From contig QNGE01001718.1 in assembly GCA_008508345.1 (NCBI GenBank), positions 37,101 to 101,100 on the forward strand: a stretch of 64,000 nt of DNA, written 5' to 3'. The first letter of the stretch is position 1, and every line of letters begins with the position of its first letter. The notes beneath the pieces were generated by a model that made no database searches, was not told the DNA's origin, and saw only the letters and a program-made list of their open reading frames with translations. Shown here one piece after another: positions 25,301 to 38,613 of this stretch. The translations under genes and the position numbers were made by a program. The DNA is from Paragonimus westermani (Eukaryota > Platyhelminthes > Trematoda > Plagiorchiida > Troglotrematidae).

Positions 25301-27244
25301 GGTGACAACTTTGTTCTGTACATCTCTCTGACTCTCGTCATGTAGATTGATATGCGGTCCAACTAGCCTCCGCTCAGTACGGTCTGCGGGACAACAAACG
25401 CATACACTTTGATCTGGACGGATCTGCCATTCTGGAACCACCTTGATATTCAGAGAAAAGAGGCTGAAGTGTCTTGAATTCATCTCGTGGAGTAGAATGG
25501 AACAGAAGACTTGTGGGAAATCTAGAGCGAGTTATTTAATGAGGGCATAAGCTTATCAAAAGCACAAGATTCAATCTCTGTATAATTTTGCTATTCGAAC
25601 ACTCTGACGAACAAGATCGACTTGACCACATCATCACTGCTTCGGATCACAGGAACCTACTTTAAGGACAGTCACCCTGAAAACTGTACAGTTATCATCA
25701 CCGCATTGTCAAGTATGGTAGCACCAGTTAATTAAGATAGTCTTGGTTAAGAAATCAAATATTGACGGCTTACCTCGTTCTGCTCGAATACTCCTTATAT
25801 TCAACTTTCGAAGACAACACCAGATATTATGAGTACTGATTACAAAGCTTATAGTCAGCGCATAACAAGGAGTCGGCGCTGTAGTCCTCATCAGAGATGG
25901 GCCATTTCGATCTCAGTAGGTACAATGTCAAAAACATTGACCTCTTCTAAACCAACTCAAGTTGACTGTGCTGGCGAGTAATTATCCTTCCGTTTACATT
26001 GCTGAAAATATGGTATTTATTTACCGGGCGCAGTGACAGACTTTCACGCAAGCGCAACCATAGGATAGCAAAAAGAGCTTTTAGTCAGCGGACACCTAAA
26101 AGAAACAACTTCGCATTTTTTCGACTCTGGCTTACGTTGGTTGACGGGTGCTACCTGGCGCCGTTCACGTCTAATCTGTACAGGCTGGAAGTTGGAAATC
26201 AATCAGTCTACCTTTTGAACAAAACATTTATTTGCAAGGATCCGGTGTCAAAGAAAATTCTTTCAAAGAGAAAATCATTAGCTCGACCTTGAAACGGTGA
26301 GACCGTCATGCACAGAAAACCTGCTACGAGAGAACAGTTTATCAACAATGCTAAGATGTACTCATGTAGGCAAAAACCTTTAGGGTACAATCAAATGATC
26401 GCCTGCGAATCAGTCACATTGCTTCACTATGTGTTTGCATACTGGTTTATCTGTATGGGAGCGGTTTGTGCGCGTTGCCTTGTCATCCGTTTTCAAATGT
26501 GATGATATCTGACATAGCATATTCCTCTGACGGCCACCCGCAAGTTGGAGATTTTGAAGTTCTTGCAAATTGATGGTCAAAATGCAGGTGAAATTTGGAG
26601 TCTCCCGGCTGTGACAACCATTGGATAATATTGTGGTGCATGCGCGTAGTGTGTAATCTTCAGTCCTAAAAACGTGATGTGCGGATTCTCAGAATGGAAG
26701 TCGCACTTGTATGATTTCTTGTGCAAAACTGACTGACCAATTCGTTTTTACATTTGTACATATTAGCAACGTTGTTATCATTGTTACTGATATCGATTGA
26801 CTGTATATCCTGGTTTGAATGCATCTTAGTAACCTACACGGCAGTTAACTCAGACAGACAAAATTTCAACGCGTAGGTCAAAGTGTTTAACGACTTACTG
26901 GGACACAGAAGCTAGGGAATTTTATGAGTCGATCAGCAAACTCGTTTGAATTTGCTTAGAAAGTCACGGAACCCAGGTGATTTTAGTTGATCAGAGGCTG
27001 CGACCGAACTGTCACTAGATGAACATTGCTAACTCTGAGGTTTCAGAAACTGATTTCGTCAAACTATGTGTAAATTGAATGCAACCAGTGTCGACTGGAG
27101 GTATTAAATAATCTTATAGTTAATTCGAAACTGTCACACAGCACTATAGCTACAAAAAATTGAATGTCTTTCTACCCTCTGCCGACTGTGTAAATGAGGT
27201 GAATTCACCATTTTAACATAACTATTTATACGGGATTCGAATTT

Positions 27245-27535
27245 CAGGATGTTAGCGTTTTTTCTAACAACCAAGGAAACAAATCAATCGTTCTCGGCAG
27301 AAGTATCCTTCATGACCTTAAGCCAAGAACATTCATGTTGTGCATCGTCTCTAAGGAGCTAGGAAGTCTTCTCGAGATTAAGTCACCTGACCCTGATTAT
27401 ATTTCTCCGTTGGTGTTCCAAAGCTACCCAGAAGGCTGACAGAGTCACTGATTGTATTGTTCAATCCATTGATATATTGGAATAAACATCCGGGGATGTG
27501 GAAGGTCCACACCGCAGCCACTATTACGAATAGAA
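27245..27535 (+). mobile_element. Jockey/CR1-like LINE reverse transcriptase fragment
   Basis: This is a short piece of the N-terminal part of a LINE reverse transcriptase. Seen: the frame at 27351 reads KELGSLLEIKSPDPDYISPL and continues VFQSYPE before a stop. A frame change then gives RLTESLIVLFNPLI, and after it GMWKVHTAATITN. Known: 'L..L...KSPGPD.I.P..LK....LA..L..LFN.SL....P..WK.A..TPI' is the conserved opening of jockey/CR1-type reverse transcriptases. The catalytic motifs are absent. This family differs from the RTE-like copies elsewhere in the window. Confidence 0.7.
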
Positions 27536-30139
27536 TGATAATGAGCCTGCTAGTTTTAGCCCTGCTGTCTTAAAATGGCCCTCCACACCTAGCTAACGTG
27601 CTGGAAGCCACTCAGCAATGGACCATAACTATTAATGGTGATAAGTTGATAGTTAGTACAGCCTAGTACAACCACCAGTGTTTCATAGCTTGCTCACTCA
27701 GAAAGATTACTTAAGTTGGTTCAGTTATGCAGGTACTGGTGGCATCTCAGACGGCCTATCTTTCTAACCTGTGGATTGTTGGTGCAACGATATTTCGTTA
27801 AGCATATTCGAAACACGGTCTTCCAGGTCGCTCACTGAAGCTATGGTATCACACCAATCGCTTGAAGTACGATCAACATTCTTTCAGTGCTAAGGCAACT
27901 TCAACCTGAAATGCTTCGACGATTTCTACCCCAGCAGCGTCATTCATGTAGTATTTTAAACGATGAACTGATGCACACATTTGGAGAACTAGTCCGAGTC
28001 TTCAGACAACTTCTAATTGGTGTCGTATTTCTAACACCTACGCCAACTAATCAGTGTTTGTTTAAATGAGTTTGCCGCGTGCTTGATTGACATATTCTGG
28101 TTACCCTCTTCTTTCTACAATCTAACCTACTGTTACCTAATTTTGATGCATGCTTCCATGATACCTTTAACTTCGGAGGCGAAACTCAACGTCTTCTTCT
28201 TGTTTGCTCTTTATACCTTTCTTTATGTTCTCCTTACCTTCAACACAGGATCAGGTGTTCATTGGCTCTGTAACCTTCCTCGCATCTTTAAAATTCTAAT
28301 GAATCTACTGAGATGGTTGGTCTGGTATGACACTCCAAGAATTGTAATCTGATAATTGGCGACATGCGACAATTTTAAACTTCACTATACGATCACAAAT
28401 GGCAGAAGCACTTTGTAATGCAAGTCACTGGTGGCTACGATTACGTATGGTCCACAACACAGTGAATCACAATGACCGATTTGGTCATGATACGGTACAC
28501 GAAAGCCAACTTGTACCGACGATTAAAACGCATCACGATGCTGGCCGCTTAACTAAACACACTCAACTCCTTGACTATGATCACATGCAGTTTCTGTGGG
28601 ATTACTTTCGACGAATTATTCTCAAACTCATTGAACTGCTCAAATTTTAACATCCGACAGTAGTGCGTGAAGAGGTACAGTGGCAGAAAACAGAACCACT
28701 TCGCATAAACTGTCAACTACTTGCCTAATAGGGTTGGTGAAGTAAACCTTGACAGGGCGTGATGAACTTGACTTTAAAGCAAATTAACGAAAACCACTGC
28801 CGTTCACAGAAGAAATTAATGTTAATTATGGTGAATACTATGATGTAGTATGTAACTAAATGAATTATTGGTGAGTACGCAGGTTTGTGTGAAAATCTTC
28901 TATTAGGAGAATCACCAACATTTAGGGATGGTCCCAGACATGACTGAGAACGAGAAACAGGTACTAGTACAGGAAGGTACAACAATTCAAAATTTGATGC
29001 CCCACAAATTTGAGGTCGTATATCCTAGTCGGCTAATGTCATTATTTCATCCAAGAACGCCCATAAGAGTTATTGCTTCCAGTACCATGGATATGCTGGG
29101 TTTAGTCACAAAAATCATGTAACGAAACCGCCTGTTTTGCGTATTACATCATAGTGGCAAATGTAACACAGATTTGTGTGTTCGTAAGCAGTGCTATTTA
29201 GTGTATCACTTCATGTAACTTTATTTATATACAAGAAGCCTAGTTACATAACATCAGTTATGTGGTTTGTACAAAGCTTACTAGAAAGTCATCATCCGTG
29301 CGCAATTTCTATCAGTCAACCTAGCAGGACATATGGAATGTAAACCAAACTATTTTATAGTATCGCCCTTCTCTACAAAGTGAAATGTTTCTGATTCACC
29401 TGTAAACTGGTTAGCCCATCTATCAATATACCGCACATTTGACTGTATACCATCGCAGTTTCTACCTGCGGTGCCATCCAGTTTTATCAAATGGCTTTGT
29501 GGATTTCAGTGCCTGAAATGTGCATAAATTCAAAGACGAGCCCTACACCTGTTTAACGGTGTCAAATTCGTGTCAGAATGTTAGGCTTTACATAGGCTGC
29601 CGAGCGAAGAATGGGTTAACCGGTGATTAGCTCGTCCAAAAGAGATATCACGAAGGCACCACTGCAATCTGTGTCCTAAAACACGAGCACTTTCCTCCGT
29701 ATCGATCGTCTTATATGCATACGGGCTGTATTTGCTTTATTGGTTGCATCAAAGCATTCAATGACCGGGTGGGGTATTTCGGATCCCGTTGGACAAAAAC
29801 AAATCATGTATGTATTTATCCTGGAGGTGTAGAGATTGCATTTTTGTACATTACTACCGACCGGTCATGTGAATTCTTTTCTACATGCTGTTGTTAGGCC
29901 ACGCGGCGTACGTTTGCGTTGTCGAAAAACGTTATGCATCTGCCCAAATCACGAATCGAGGTCGGTGAGGATCATGTCTTCTCATGCCCGGTCCTCCCTA
30001 AGTAAGCTGTTTTAATCGGTTGAAGTTAGCAGTGCGATTGTGTTTATTCTCCCTTCGAGATGATCGAGCCGGCTGAACACCATTCATAAAAGGTTTTGGT
30101 TAAGCGTCTGAGTATAATCATTCCATATTGTCTACTGGG
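27536..30139. other. No gene recognised
   Basis: Several short open frames exist, for example 28083-28352 and 28399-28650 on the + strand. None has a recognisable domain or a supporting pair of splice sites. More decayed LINE sequence may continue for some distance after 27535, but I cannot align it. Confidence 0.45.
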
Positions 30140-30345
30140 AGGTTACTGAAGTTTGGCTAACATGCCGGTCTCACAAATATGAAAGCCGGAGTGTAAATTC
30201 CGGTCTGGACGAGGAGTAACATTAGTGATGAGCTGTACTGAGAGCCGGACCGGAGTCTACTGCTTTCTTTGAAGTCAGCTGGCTGATAAGCTGAATGCGA
30301 ATGCTGCGATCAGATGTGGTTGCTGTTCAACTTGAAGGAATATAC
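30140..30345 (+). mobile_element. tRNA-headed SINE with decayed hammerhead, copy 1
   Basis: This matches the better copy at 57355-57565. Seen: a degraded B-box region at 30187-30205 (GGAGTGTAAATTCCGG). Then comes a hammerhead-like block at about 30218-30262 in which CTGATGA reads GTGATGA and GAAAC reads CGGAC, followed by GAGTC. The shared tail AGCTGAATGCGAATGCTGCGATC starts at 30287. The ribozyme core is mutated, so no cleavage is expected. Confidence 0.7.
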
Positions 30346-32837
30346 TTGTCCCTGTCCAGTTGTTGCCGACCCTTTATAACGATTGCACACCAGAAGTGAT
30401 GTTTGCATTGAGTATTATGTAACCCAAAGTCAAATCGCCCAACGAAATGTGACGATTAGCTTAAGTATAACTTCAAAATAGCCGTGTTTTCCCAAGTATG
30501 CACGTACTCGGCCTTGGATTTGTTCGATAAACATAGGCCACAATGAATGTGATGAACGCGATCTTTCTTGAGAACTTCGCTAATAAGCAATCAACCCGAA
30601 CCCGAAGTAAGGTTAGCACATGAACTTACTGTTTGTCTGGAGTTCTTTCATCAGTCGAGCCCGACTAAAAACTCATCATGAAGGTGCAAACCAGCAGTAC
30701 GACCTTGATGCGTCCTTGACTCCCATAATCCGAACCTTGCTGCCTATCACATTTGTATGTCAAATGACTTGTCTGTAATAATCAGATTTGCTTCATGCTG
30801 TCTGCCGCTTTCAAAGTTTGCTTACTTTAAAGTCATTCGCACCCCTTTGACTTACTGAAAATGTTTCCACTGAATCGAAGTTAGATGAGCATACTTTGTG
30901 TCACTGGATAGATGACATAGCAACAGCAGCGGATCTGTTTGACCTTTAAACGATCTCCGGACCGAGAGTGGGCTAGTATCGACCATTTTCACTTTCTAAG
31001 AGGACAAAGTCTTGGGAATTTGTTGGCAAATAGCTGGTTCAGCCGGTTTTACCGAACTGTGGCTAGATTGTTTGGCTAACTTTAAATAAAACAGCCGCAA
31101 AATATCACAGTTCAGTTGCGACAGGGACTTTGTTCTACGCACTACACGATAAGGCGTGTTTCACAATGAATACTTCAGTGTTCCAGCGTTAAGGCCGAAC
31201 GAGATAACATCTTTCTCATGTGTTTTGACAAATCTGGTTCTAACACGAACATCAGTTGAAACACTTCGGATGAACTCGTTAGTCAGATGTTTATACCTTT
31301 CATTTAACCAATAAGCTCTGGACTCTTTAATCACGTGAGTTGCAGCTAACGCACACACTCTTGAGAGAGATAGCAACCAGAGTTTATTTTGATAACAGAA
31401 TGAGTGCTTTTAATAGTTGACCAACCACTGACGACAGTGTGTTGAATCACAAACGCACCAACTAACCTTTAATCAATAAACGGTTTTTTACTCGGTCATA
31501 ATACATTTCAGAAAGCAGAAAACAAGCGCGGCTTTTCTACTGACTAGGTAAGTTGGACGTCTGTCCTACATATCTGTTGTACCGGTATGCCATAACTTCC
31601 AAACTGTCGAAGATGATGTTGCTTTAAGCAAGTCCTTCTGAAGTGAACACAAAATCCGTTTGTTCGTTTACAACTTTTTACACATTTGCGCCCTATTTCA
31701 ATCAACCATTTCAGGCAATTACGTTTTAATCAAATATTCTCTAAATTGAACTAGAAGGATTTTTGTTTACCACGACTAACGGAGAACAAACGTCAGAATT
31801 ATGTAGCTATTCCCGGTTGTTTTTGTGTCTGTTGAGTTTAGGAATGTTCAGAATGGATCTGTTGATATCTCCCTACAATTTAGCAACTTGGATTTTCGTA
31901 ATAATGTAAATGTTGTCCGTAGGCTTCCAACTAATTTATAAAGTTTTTCGGTAGAATTCACTGAATACTTCATAATGATCGAACACAATTTGTTGTCATG
32001 CCTGTTCTACAAAACTTAATGTTGTGTACTAAGAGCGAACGACTGTGTAAACTTGAAGAAGCGTAGTTGGCAGTGATACATATGCACCCGTATGACGAGC
32101 CACATAAAATCGTGCACTGTTGTGAACACTGGCTGGGAAATAGAGTCACTAATTGCGGATCGCGCTAACGGAGTGTAACCTTACAAGATAATGGAACAGC
32201 ACTGACAGAAGGACATTAAGATGTTTATGGTTTACTATAGCGTTCTGTTTAATAGCTAGTGTTGCTGTTGTGGTGGTTTCTGGAGTCCAGTCTGGTTATG
32301 AAAACTATTTGAATAACAAACTTATTTAAGTTAAAGCAGTTTCCACCATGTTTTTAAATAGACTGTGTACGTTATTTTGGATAGCTGTCAAATAGTTTGC
32401 TGCTCGGAACAAAGTAGACCGGGTTAATTGACGATGAATTCACACATTAGACCAGATTTTCCGTTACACAGCTATTCACCACTCGGGCGCCGCCTTTTGA
32501 TTCTCGATCTTTGGACACCTTCACCAGTATTAACACAAGGAAACCAGTTAGTTATCTTGACAAGGGTTTAATTTCCTCACCTGGAAAAATTCCAGTTTCT
32601 CTGTTTCTACTGTCGCGATTGCTGCTGGACTTTCAAATTGGAGCTCCCCTGTAATATCTCAAACCTTGATCACAACCCGGTGTATTTTTTATACACACAG
32701 GCTCACACATGCCGAACTGTGCATGGTTTTAGTTTAATGAGTTTTGCCAACAAGGGCACTGTGTCAACCGTTTGAATTAGCGTCTACATGATCGCTCAGG
32801 ATTAGGCGAGAATCAGGGGGGTACCCGTGCATCCACC
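30346..32837. other. No gene recognised
   Basis: I see no coding sequence, repeat or RNA gene that I can support in this stretch. The sequence is ordinary AT-rich spacer with only short open frames. Confidence 0.45.
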
Positions 32838-33051
32838 AGCTAAACTTCCGTACGATTCACTCGGTTTGCTACTCGGGAAACCACCTGACCCTGCAGATAG
32901 GCCTGATAGGCTGATCGTGGAATCATGCTGGAGAGAGCGCCACCATCCAGTGGTTTTTTGTAGGCTGATAAAAGATGGTGCATAACTCGGCCAGATGAAA
33001 TGCAAACTTGTGTGAAAAAGATATCGTACAGAACCGAAGCAGCGTTTAACA
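32838..33051 (-). CDS. Candidate last exon of an unidentified gene
   Basis: I do not recognise this protein. Seen: on the minus strand a good acceptor (pyrimidine-rich run ending TGTTCCAG, at 33075-33052) is followed by an open frame of about 70 codons. The frame ends in TAG at about 32840-32842. The peptide includes ASVLYDIFFTQVCISSGRVM, then HHLLSAYKKPLDGG, and reads like a soluble globular segment rather than a shadow. The exon starts in phase 1. Alternative: a GT at 'CAG|GTGGTT' within it could end the exon earlier. No upstream exon was identified with confidence, though 33289-33498 on the same strand is open. An overlapping frame to 33131 exists but has no splice support. The call rests on the splice site and composition only. 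Confidence 0.35.
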
Positions 33052-34540
33052 CTGGAACAGCAAAACAACGAAGACAGTGAGTAATCGTTTATTGCTTTTT
33101 TTATCAGATCGATGCAGTTATACATGTTCACCGAACGTAAAACAATATTTTACTTGCCAACAGAGACTAGATAAAGCCTCATTTGTCCATGTAACTGTTG
33201 CGCAATTGAACAGGTGGAAAGAGTAATTACGTAAGTTGCGAGCAACTAGTTTTGGAGATGAGCGATTTGTGATTCCCCAAATTGGCTGTCACAAACCTGA
33301 ACTTCGAAAATTGGTTACGCTTACTGCAGTGAGGATGAGCGATCGCCCAATACTACTCACACCACAACTGTTCACTAGTGAGGCAGCAGCATGGAGTTTG
33401 ACGGTAAAGTACCCCCGGGGAAAATACAAGAAGCATTGAAGTATAGCGTCGCATGAAATGGTTTTTGGTACATAAAGGAACTGAGCATTGTCACCCACAG
33501 CAACCGTGAGGTTCTGAGACCAGTGTCGTGCGCAGATGAGTGTTTTAGTCAGTGTGAATTGTTCTGAGTCCTGGTCAAAATGTGACAGGGCTCTTTACAA
33601 CGCTAACCGCAAGGACACGGCGTAAACAAAAGCGTCTCCCCCTGGTGTAAGCCTGGCGCCCTTGAGCCGCCTCACTGCCACCTGACAGTCGGTTGAGCTG
33701 TTGAATCCGGCTATCAGCGCCTCCTTCACGCCCGCCCACCCCAGCTTCGTAGGGTCCCTTCACGTTGCATTCAGCACCACCTTCGCCCTATCCTTGTGCG
33801 TCTACTGTCTTGGCTTACAACACTACGATTTTTTGGAGTTTTAAATACGACAACTTCCAGAAGTCATATCTTATGGTGTAGCATCGTGCAATAAGCAAAG
33901 TATGTATGTGGCGTCCTCTACCATACGCAAATGGTGTAGAGTTGTCACTATGAGTCTGAGTAATGACCTATGTCTATATCGCAAAGTTTTCCGGAGGTTG
34001 TAGCTGTAAACGTCAACTACGTCTAAGTTAGATTCAAGGGTCTCATCTTTCGTCCAGTGTTTGAATCGTGTTTTAACAAGAGTTTCTCTCTAGTGGTAGA
34101 ACACAGATTATCTTTCGGCTTACAATAGGCGATAATGAGTACCTCACTCATCAAAGTAGGCCAATCCCCCCACGTACAAAAACCTGGTGTGGAACTGGTT
34201 ATCTTTAGTACCTGTAAAATGAATACCGTAGTACGCTGTGTTTATTTCGATTTTACAAAAATGAAGTGGTTTCGTCAGTCGTATTCATTTCTCCGGTTTG
34301 ATAAACTGTGCTACGGATTTATGGTTTAAATGCGTAATACTTAAATGTAGGATCCCGGATCTATTACACTAAGGACGCCTGACAGTGGGGAATCCGATAA
34401 CCACTAACCAAATTTGGTACCACGAATTCAACCCTATTCAGTACCTTGTAACCGGTTAGAGGTGTACATAGTTTCACAAACGTGGTTAGTTTCTATCGTT
34501 CACAAGTCACCGATGAACTACACATGCACGTTCCACAAGG
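33052..34540. other. Mostly unassigned; GC-rich block at 33590-33830
   Basis: From about 33590 to 33830 the sequence is clearly richer in GC than its surroundings. It is open on the minus strand (33575-33763, with GGREGGADSRIQQLNRL). It could be the end of an unrecognised repeat or a decayed gene. The remainder, including the open frame at 33236-33439, is unassigned. Confidence 0.45.
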
Positions 34541-35350
34541 TGTGCGCCGTCAGTTAATCAATGCAACCTGTGTGCTCAGACGTCCTTCAGCCGTGTCCAC
34601 CATGCTAAACTAACAGGAGTCCGATCCAACACAGACTTTTAAACCTTTTTTTTGCAACAACTGGACGTCATTAAGACGCTGTAGATAAGACACCTTAGTA
34701 AAGCCGACAAGCAGCATCGTTGTTCTCACTGATACTTCATCAAGGATGTTATTAACTGACGAGACTGTGCTACTCAAGTTGGTGAAATGGTCCACAGTGT
34801 CGAACGGACTGTCTAGTAAAAGGAAGTGGAAATACAGTTATCACAATCTTAGAGTAACACTTTGTGTTTTAATGGTTCGAGTCGCACTCTACATAAACAG
34901 TCCGGTCACTAAACCTACTCGGTGTGATGTGCGTTACTTCAGTGGAGGGGATGAGCAGTGGTACACATATTCTATGTTAATCAAATCAGTGTTCGAAAGA
35001 AACTTCATGACAGAATCGCTAGGATCGTTAAACGTATCTGATAGGATGATTTTAATAAAACGGTGAGCGGTAGTGTTGGACTTCAGCATCTCGAGCAAAC
35101 ACCGCAGGTAGTGGTCAGGCAACCGGACGGATGTATGTAAACTATCATCCGACAGAGCAACATATTTCTGTGGAACTTGAGAGAGGAAAGTAGCTTCAGA
35201 GTACACTGTGGGCAACCGAGTCGATTTTAGGTTTGTCGCTTAAAAAAGCCACAACCATTGTTTGTCTGTACACTTGTCCATACTCTATGACCGTTTTTGG
35301 CACAAATTTGTGACGACCATACCTACGGCTGGGTTGCAGTCCTGTTGGTT
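34541..35350 (-). mobile_element. RTE-like LINE copy, reverse transcriptase part
   Basis: This is the C-terminal half of a LINE reverse transcriptase on the minus strand, with stops and frame changes. Seen, from high to low coordinates: MVVAFLSDKPKIDSVAHSVL (motif A region, about 35245-35190), PQKYVAL and LKSNTTAHRF (about 35170-35050), INIEYVYH where the family has the YADD motif (about 34965), and DHFTNLSSTVSS with NDVQLLQKKGLKVC (about 34795-34640). Known: 'VDSFTYLGS.I' followed by 'LR...DV.L..K..VY' lies after the catalytic site in RTE-type elements. Motif C is lost, so the copy is dead. It matches the same segment of the fuller element at 59.5-61.6 kb. The endonuclease is absent. Confidence 0.8.
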
Positions 35351-36449
35351 CCCCACTAGTTTTACTTCCCGTGGCTTCGGTGAGCTGGCACGGTATAGGG
35401 CCGTCGAGAAATGTGGATGCCGTAAAAACACAGATTTTTGGTCCCCTTTCGGAAAACGAGATTGACTCTAGACGGACATCAATCCCAAGTTCCTGCGCAC
35501 ATCACAGTAAGCATCATTTACGTTATCCGCCCGGTCATCAAGTCTTGCTTGACGGTAAGTATGATCATCATCAGCCTAACCGATTCATCACGAATACACG
35601 ATAACCGGCACATCGATCGGTGAGTTCCATAGACTTGACGGTCCAAATGAAATTAAATTGTGGATTGCTGAGTTGCGATTACATCTAGGAAAATCGGGTA
35701 AGTGAGTGTACTTGTAGAAATTCTTTGCTAACCATAATATTCCCACAACACTTGATCATGGTGTTTCAGCTGACCGGTGGATAAGTTGAATTTTTCTTTA
35801 ACACGTAAATTGTTGAAAATAAAAACACTCGAACATTTTTTTTAGATTGGTAGGACAGTTCGAAGTAATAATCTTGAAAGATCATCGTCTTATCTTGTCA
35901 AGGGTGTTCAGTTCGTACTCGAACATTGTGACTAAAATTTGGCATACTTGGTCACCTGACCCTTATCGCAAAGAACACTTTAGGGAGTACTTCATTTGAA
36001 AGAATTTCAGAAAACCGGAATTACTGACCATTTTAAAATGGGGTGCTATAACAAATCTCAGTCGCAGATTCCAAACAGTCAAAATGACTATGTTTAAACA
36101 CACAATTACGGAACTTTATCTGAGCAGATTAATTTTAATCATTTTCAACTCTTTAAGGCTCATGATAAATGTTCCAACACAGTAATTTACATCGCTTAAA
36201 AAGTACTTGAAAAGTACTGTGTAGTGAAGAAGCAAAATTTCAGTAATTCATAATCAGGCTAAATATTTCTCATTTATATCAGACATTTTACAGGAGAATC
36301 ATGTAGGTAGTAAACGGGGAATGGGTGGTTATGGAGATCCGTTCTTTCTTCTGCTAGGTGCAGCTGGTCCCTTTCAATCCGCTGTTGCATGGCTCTGTCT
36401 ATAAAATTTTCAAGGTAGCCAAGTTGTATGAATATTTTGCGTATGAATG
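35351..36449. other. No gene recognised
   Basis: I see nothing I can support here. A few short open frames overlap at 35371-35623, without domains or splice sites. Confidence 0.45.
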
Positions 36450-37380
36450 TCAATTATTCGGTAATAGTGTCATTTGTGTTGATAGCTTAATTCATCGCGC
36501 GATGCACAAAAAGTGTACTTGGAATGGTCAGTGCATTCATTTCGGTAGTTTCTTACCACTCCCTATGGAAAGAAATCTAACTGTTTGACGGTCAGATCCA
36601 TAAGGATTTGCACGGGTGAAGTACTGGCTTCCGTACGTACAATATTCATACAAAATGGCTAACAGGAAAGATTTATAGACAGAGCCACGCAGTAACGGAC
36701 TAGAAGAGATCAGCTGCGTCTAGCAGAAAGGAAAACCAAACACATCAGATTACCCTTCAATGGCGATACGCTAGCCTAAACTATCAATTGCAGTGCATTT
36801 GACAGTAATGCATCTAATACAGCCTTTTCTGTCGTTAAGTTACCTGTCCACTTTACGTCCAATCCGGTCTTGTGCAAACGCCTAGAAGATGAAGTACCTG
36901 GTTCTACAGCTTCATTTCTTGTAGATTCACTCATTGGTTCCAGTATTTTGGCCGCACGACCAGCCGTTTATTTGAACGGGTCTGTGAACACCACCCAGCT
37001 TGGCTCAACAGCGGAATAACGAAATCTGTCAACATTACCGTACTATCGCGCCTAGTGGATTCGAATTACTCTGTCAGTGTGACGGACGCATTCGCCGAAT
37101 CTGTCCACAGAAGAAGCTGTCGGAATTCGCCTTGTGCGCCCAGAAACTTTCTGTTCAGACTCTGGATCTACCTTGACCATCCTCCACCCTGTTAACCTGT
37201 TATGACTCATTGTTCAAGTGGGCACTTAGTAGCAGTGTGGCACTGAAGTAAATGACCTCATCAGCCACCTGTCCTCCGTTTACTGCGTTAGTGGCTGCTG
37301 TAAAATTTGTGATGTAACTATGATATATTTAGCCCGATGATGAATCAATGGTAATGAGCTTGTGTGTTGTACAGTATTTA
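36450..37380 (+). mobile_element. Penelope-like element copy 2, 3' part only
   Basis: This is a shorter and more decayed relative of copy 1. Seen: similarity begins around 36450 with HRAMHKKCTWNGQCIHF, which corresponds to the region around the stop in copy 1. It continues through the linker (for example ATAAGGATTTGCACGG at 36600-36615) into the GIY-YIG region at about 36940-37060, broken by frameshifts. The 3' tail from about 37100 shares the terminal block of copy 1, here CCGATGATGAATCA with GAGCTTG (37333-37363). The reverse transcriptase catalytic core is absent. Strand and position give no link to neighbouring genes. Confidence 0.85.
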
Positions 37381-38020
37381 TAAACAACACATAAAACTCA
37401 GCAACCGCTTATTTTGTCCATACAGTGCGTTCAGTTCACACTAACTGCCACGCTGTTGTGCAGTACAAAACCGGAAGAAAAATGCACTCACTGAGAACGA
37501 TTTCAGTGCGAACTTACCATTCTGTTGGAAGCTTGATAACTAGATAGAGAATGTTACGTGACTGAACAGTATGGACTCTGCTGTTCATCAATCGAATTCG
37601 GTAACAGTACATATAAAAGTGCACTAAGTTTGACACTGTCCGGGGACAGCACAAATTGTTAGTGAGCACGACTAAGTAAGGATCTATCAACCTAGTTGTC
37701 AAATTGATTGCTTTTCTTCAAACGTTATATTATTACCGCTAGTCTGGTGGAATGGATCCCGGTCCAAACAAACAGTGACGACTAAGTAAGTACAGTTTTT
37801 GAGATCTACGGTTCGGATGATGAATGAGTATAGTACAACACTATCTTCTTGATGAATTTTGGATGAGTGACTGAACGTAAGTTGCACTTACAGGCGATAG
37901 TTATACAGAAAGTCACATAAATGATTGTGATATTTGACAACTCAGTCCATGAAACCGGTGGACGAGCATTGATCCACTTAAATGCGAGGAGCAGTTGTTA
38001 GCGGTCTTTAAAACGTTAAG

Positions 38021-38055
<35 letters not shown>

Positions 38056-38613
38056 CGCAGCTTTACTATGGTAATCTTGTTCGTGCTATGGATTGCGGGT
38101 TGTATACCTAATCGTACGACAAAAGTATGTTCAGTATGGAGGCTCGGTGATCTTTCGTTGACTGATGGACGTAGAGACTGGAGAGAGTAGGCGTGCAATA
38201 TCATTTCGATTCAGTGAGCTATGTGCTTGTGTCTGGTCCTTTCAAGTTGGCTGAAAGATAAGCACCAAACCAGACTTTATCTTTGCTCAACAACGCAAGC
38301 AATCATTCAGCTATTCGTGGCCTCTAATTCAGTTTATCTAGAGACTCGGTCACCTAGTCACGCTTCTCACGAACCATCGCGTGATTTACTGTGTGACACA
38401 TATTTCATGTTTCTAGAGAATAAGTTCACTATACGATGTTTTGGTTGGATGTGGTGAGTGGCGTTGAGATAGAAATCAAACCGTCCAATGACATTAGCAT
38501 CACTGTCCCATAGAAAACAGCGCCCATTACAGTTTATTTCCTTCAACTTTGCAAAATACTTTTTCGCGATTAATGTCTGCAGTCCACTAAATCGACCACA
38601 TGTTTTCTTCTAG
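37381..38613. other. Upstream flank or intron of the ankyrin gene
   Basis: No exon was recognised. The stretch holds a 13-bp direct repeat ACGACTAAGTAAG (37668-37680 and 37778-37790, period 110) and an AT microsatellite. The last bases (TGTTTTCTTCTAG) form a good acceptor for the first ankyrin exon. The N-terminal exon or exons of that gene should lie here or further upstream. Confidence 0.5.
38024..38054. repeat. (AT)n microsatellite
   Basis: An uninterrupted run of about 15 AT dinucleotides. Such runs are often variable in length between individuals. Confidence 0.95.

Larger units (their letters stand above)
17466..27244. other. No gene recognised; several small repeats
   Basis: I recognise no gene. 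There is a long perfect hairpin (17763-17796), a 42-bp tandem duplication (18088-18171) and a 9-bp inverted repeat (22365-22389). The longest open frame, 23795-24187 (+, 130 codons), lies in a CpG-richer patch that is also open on the other strand (23935-24300). I cannot match either to a protein family. Confidence 0.5.
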
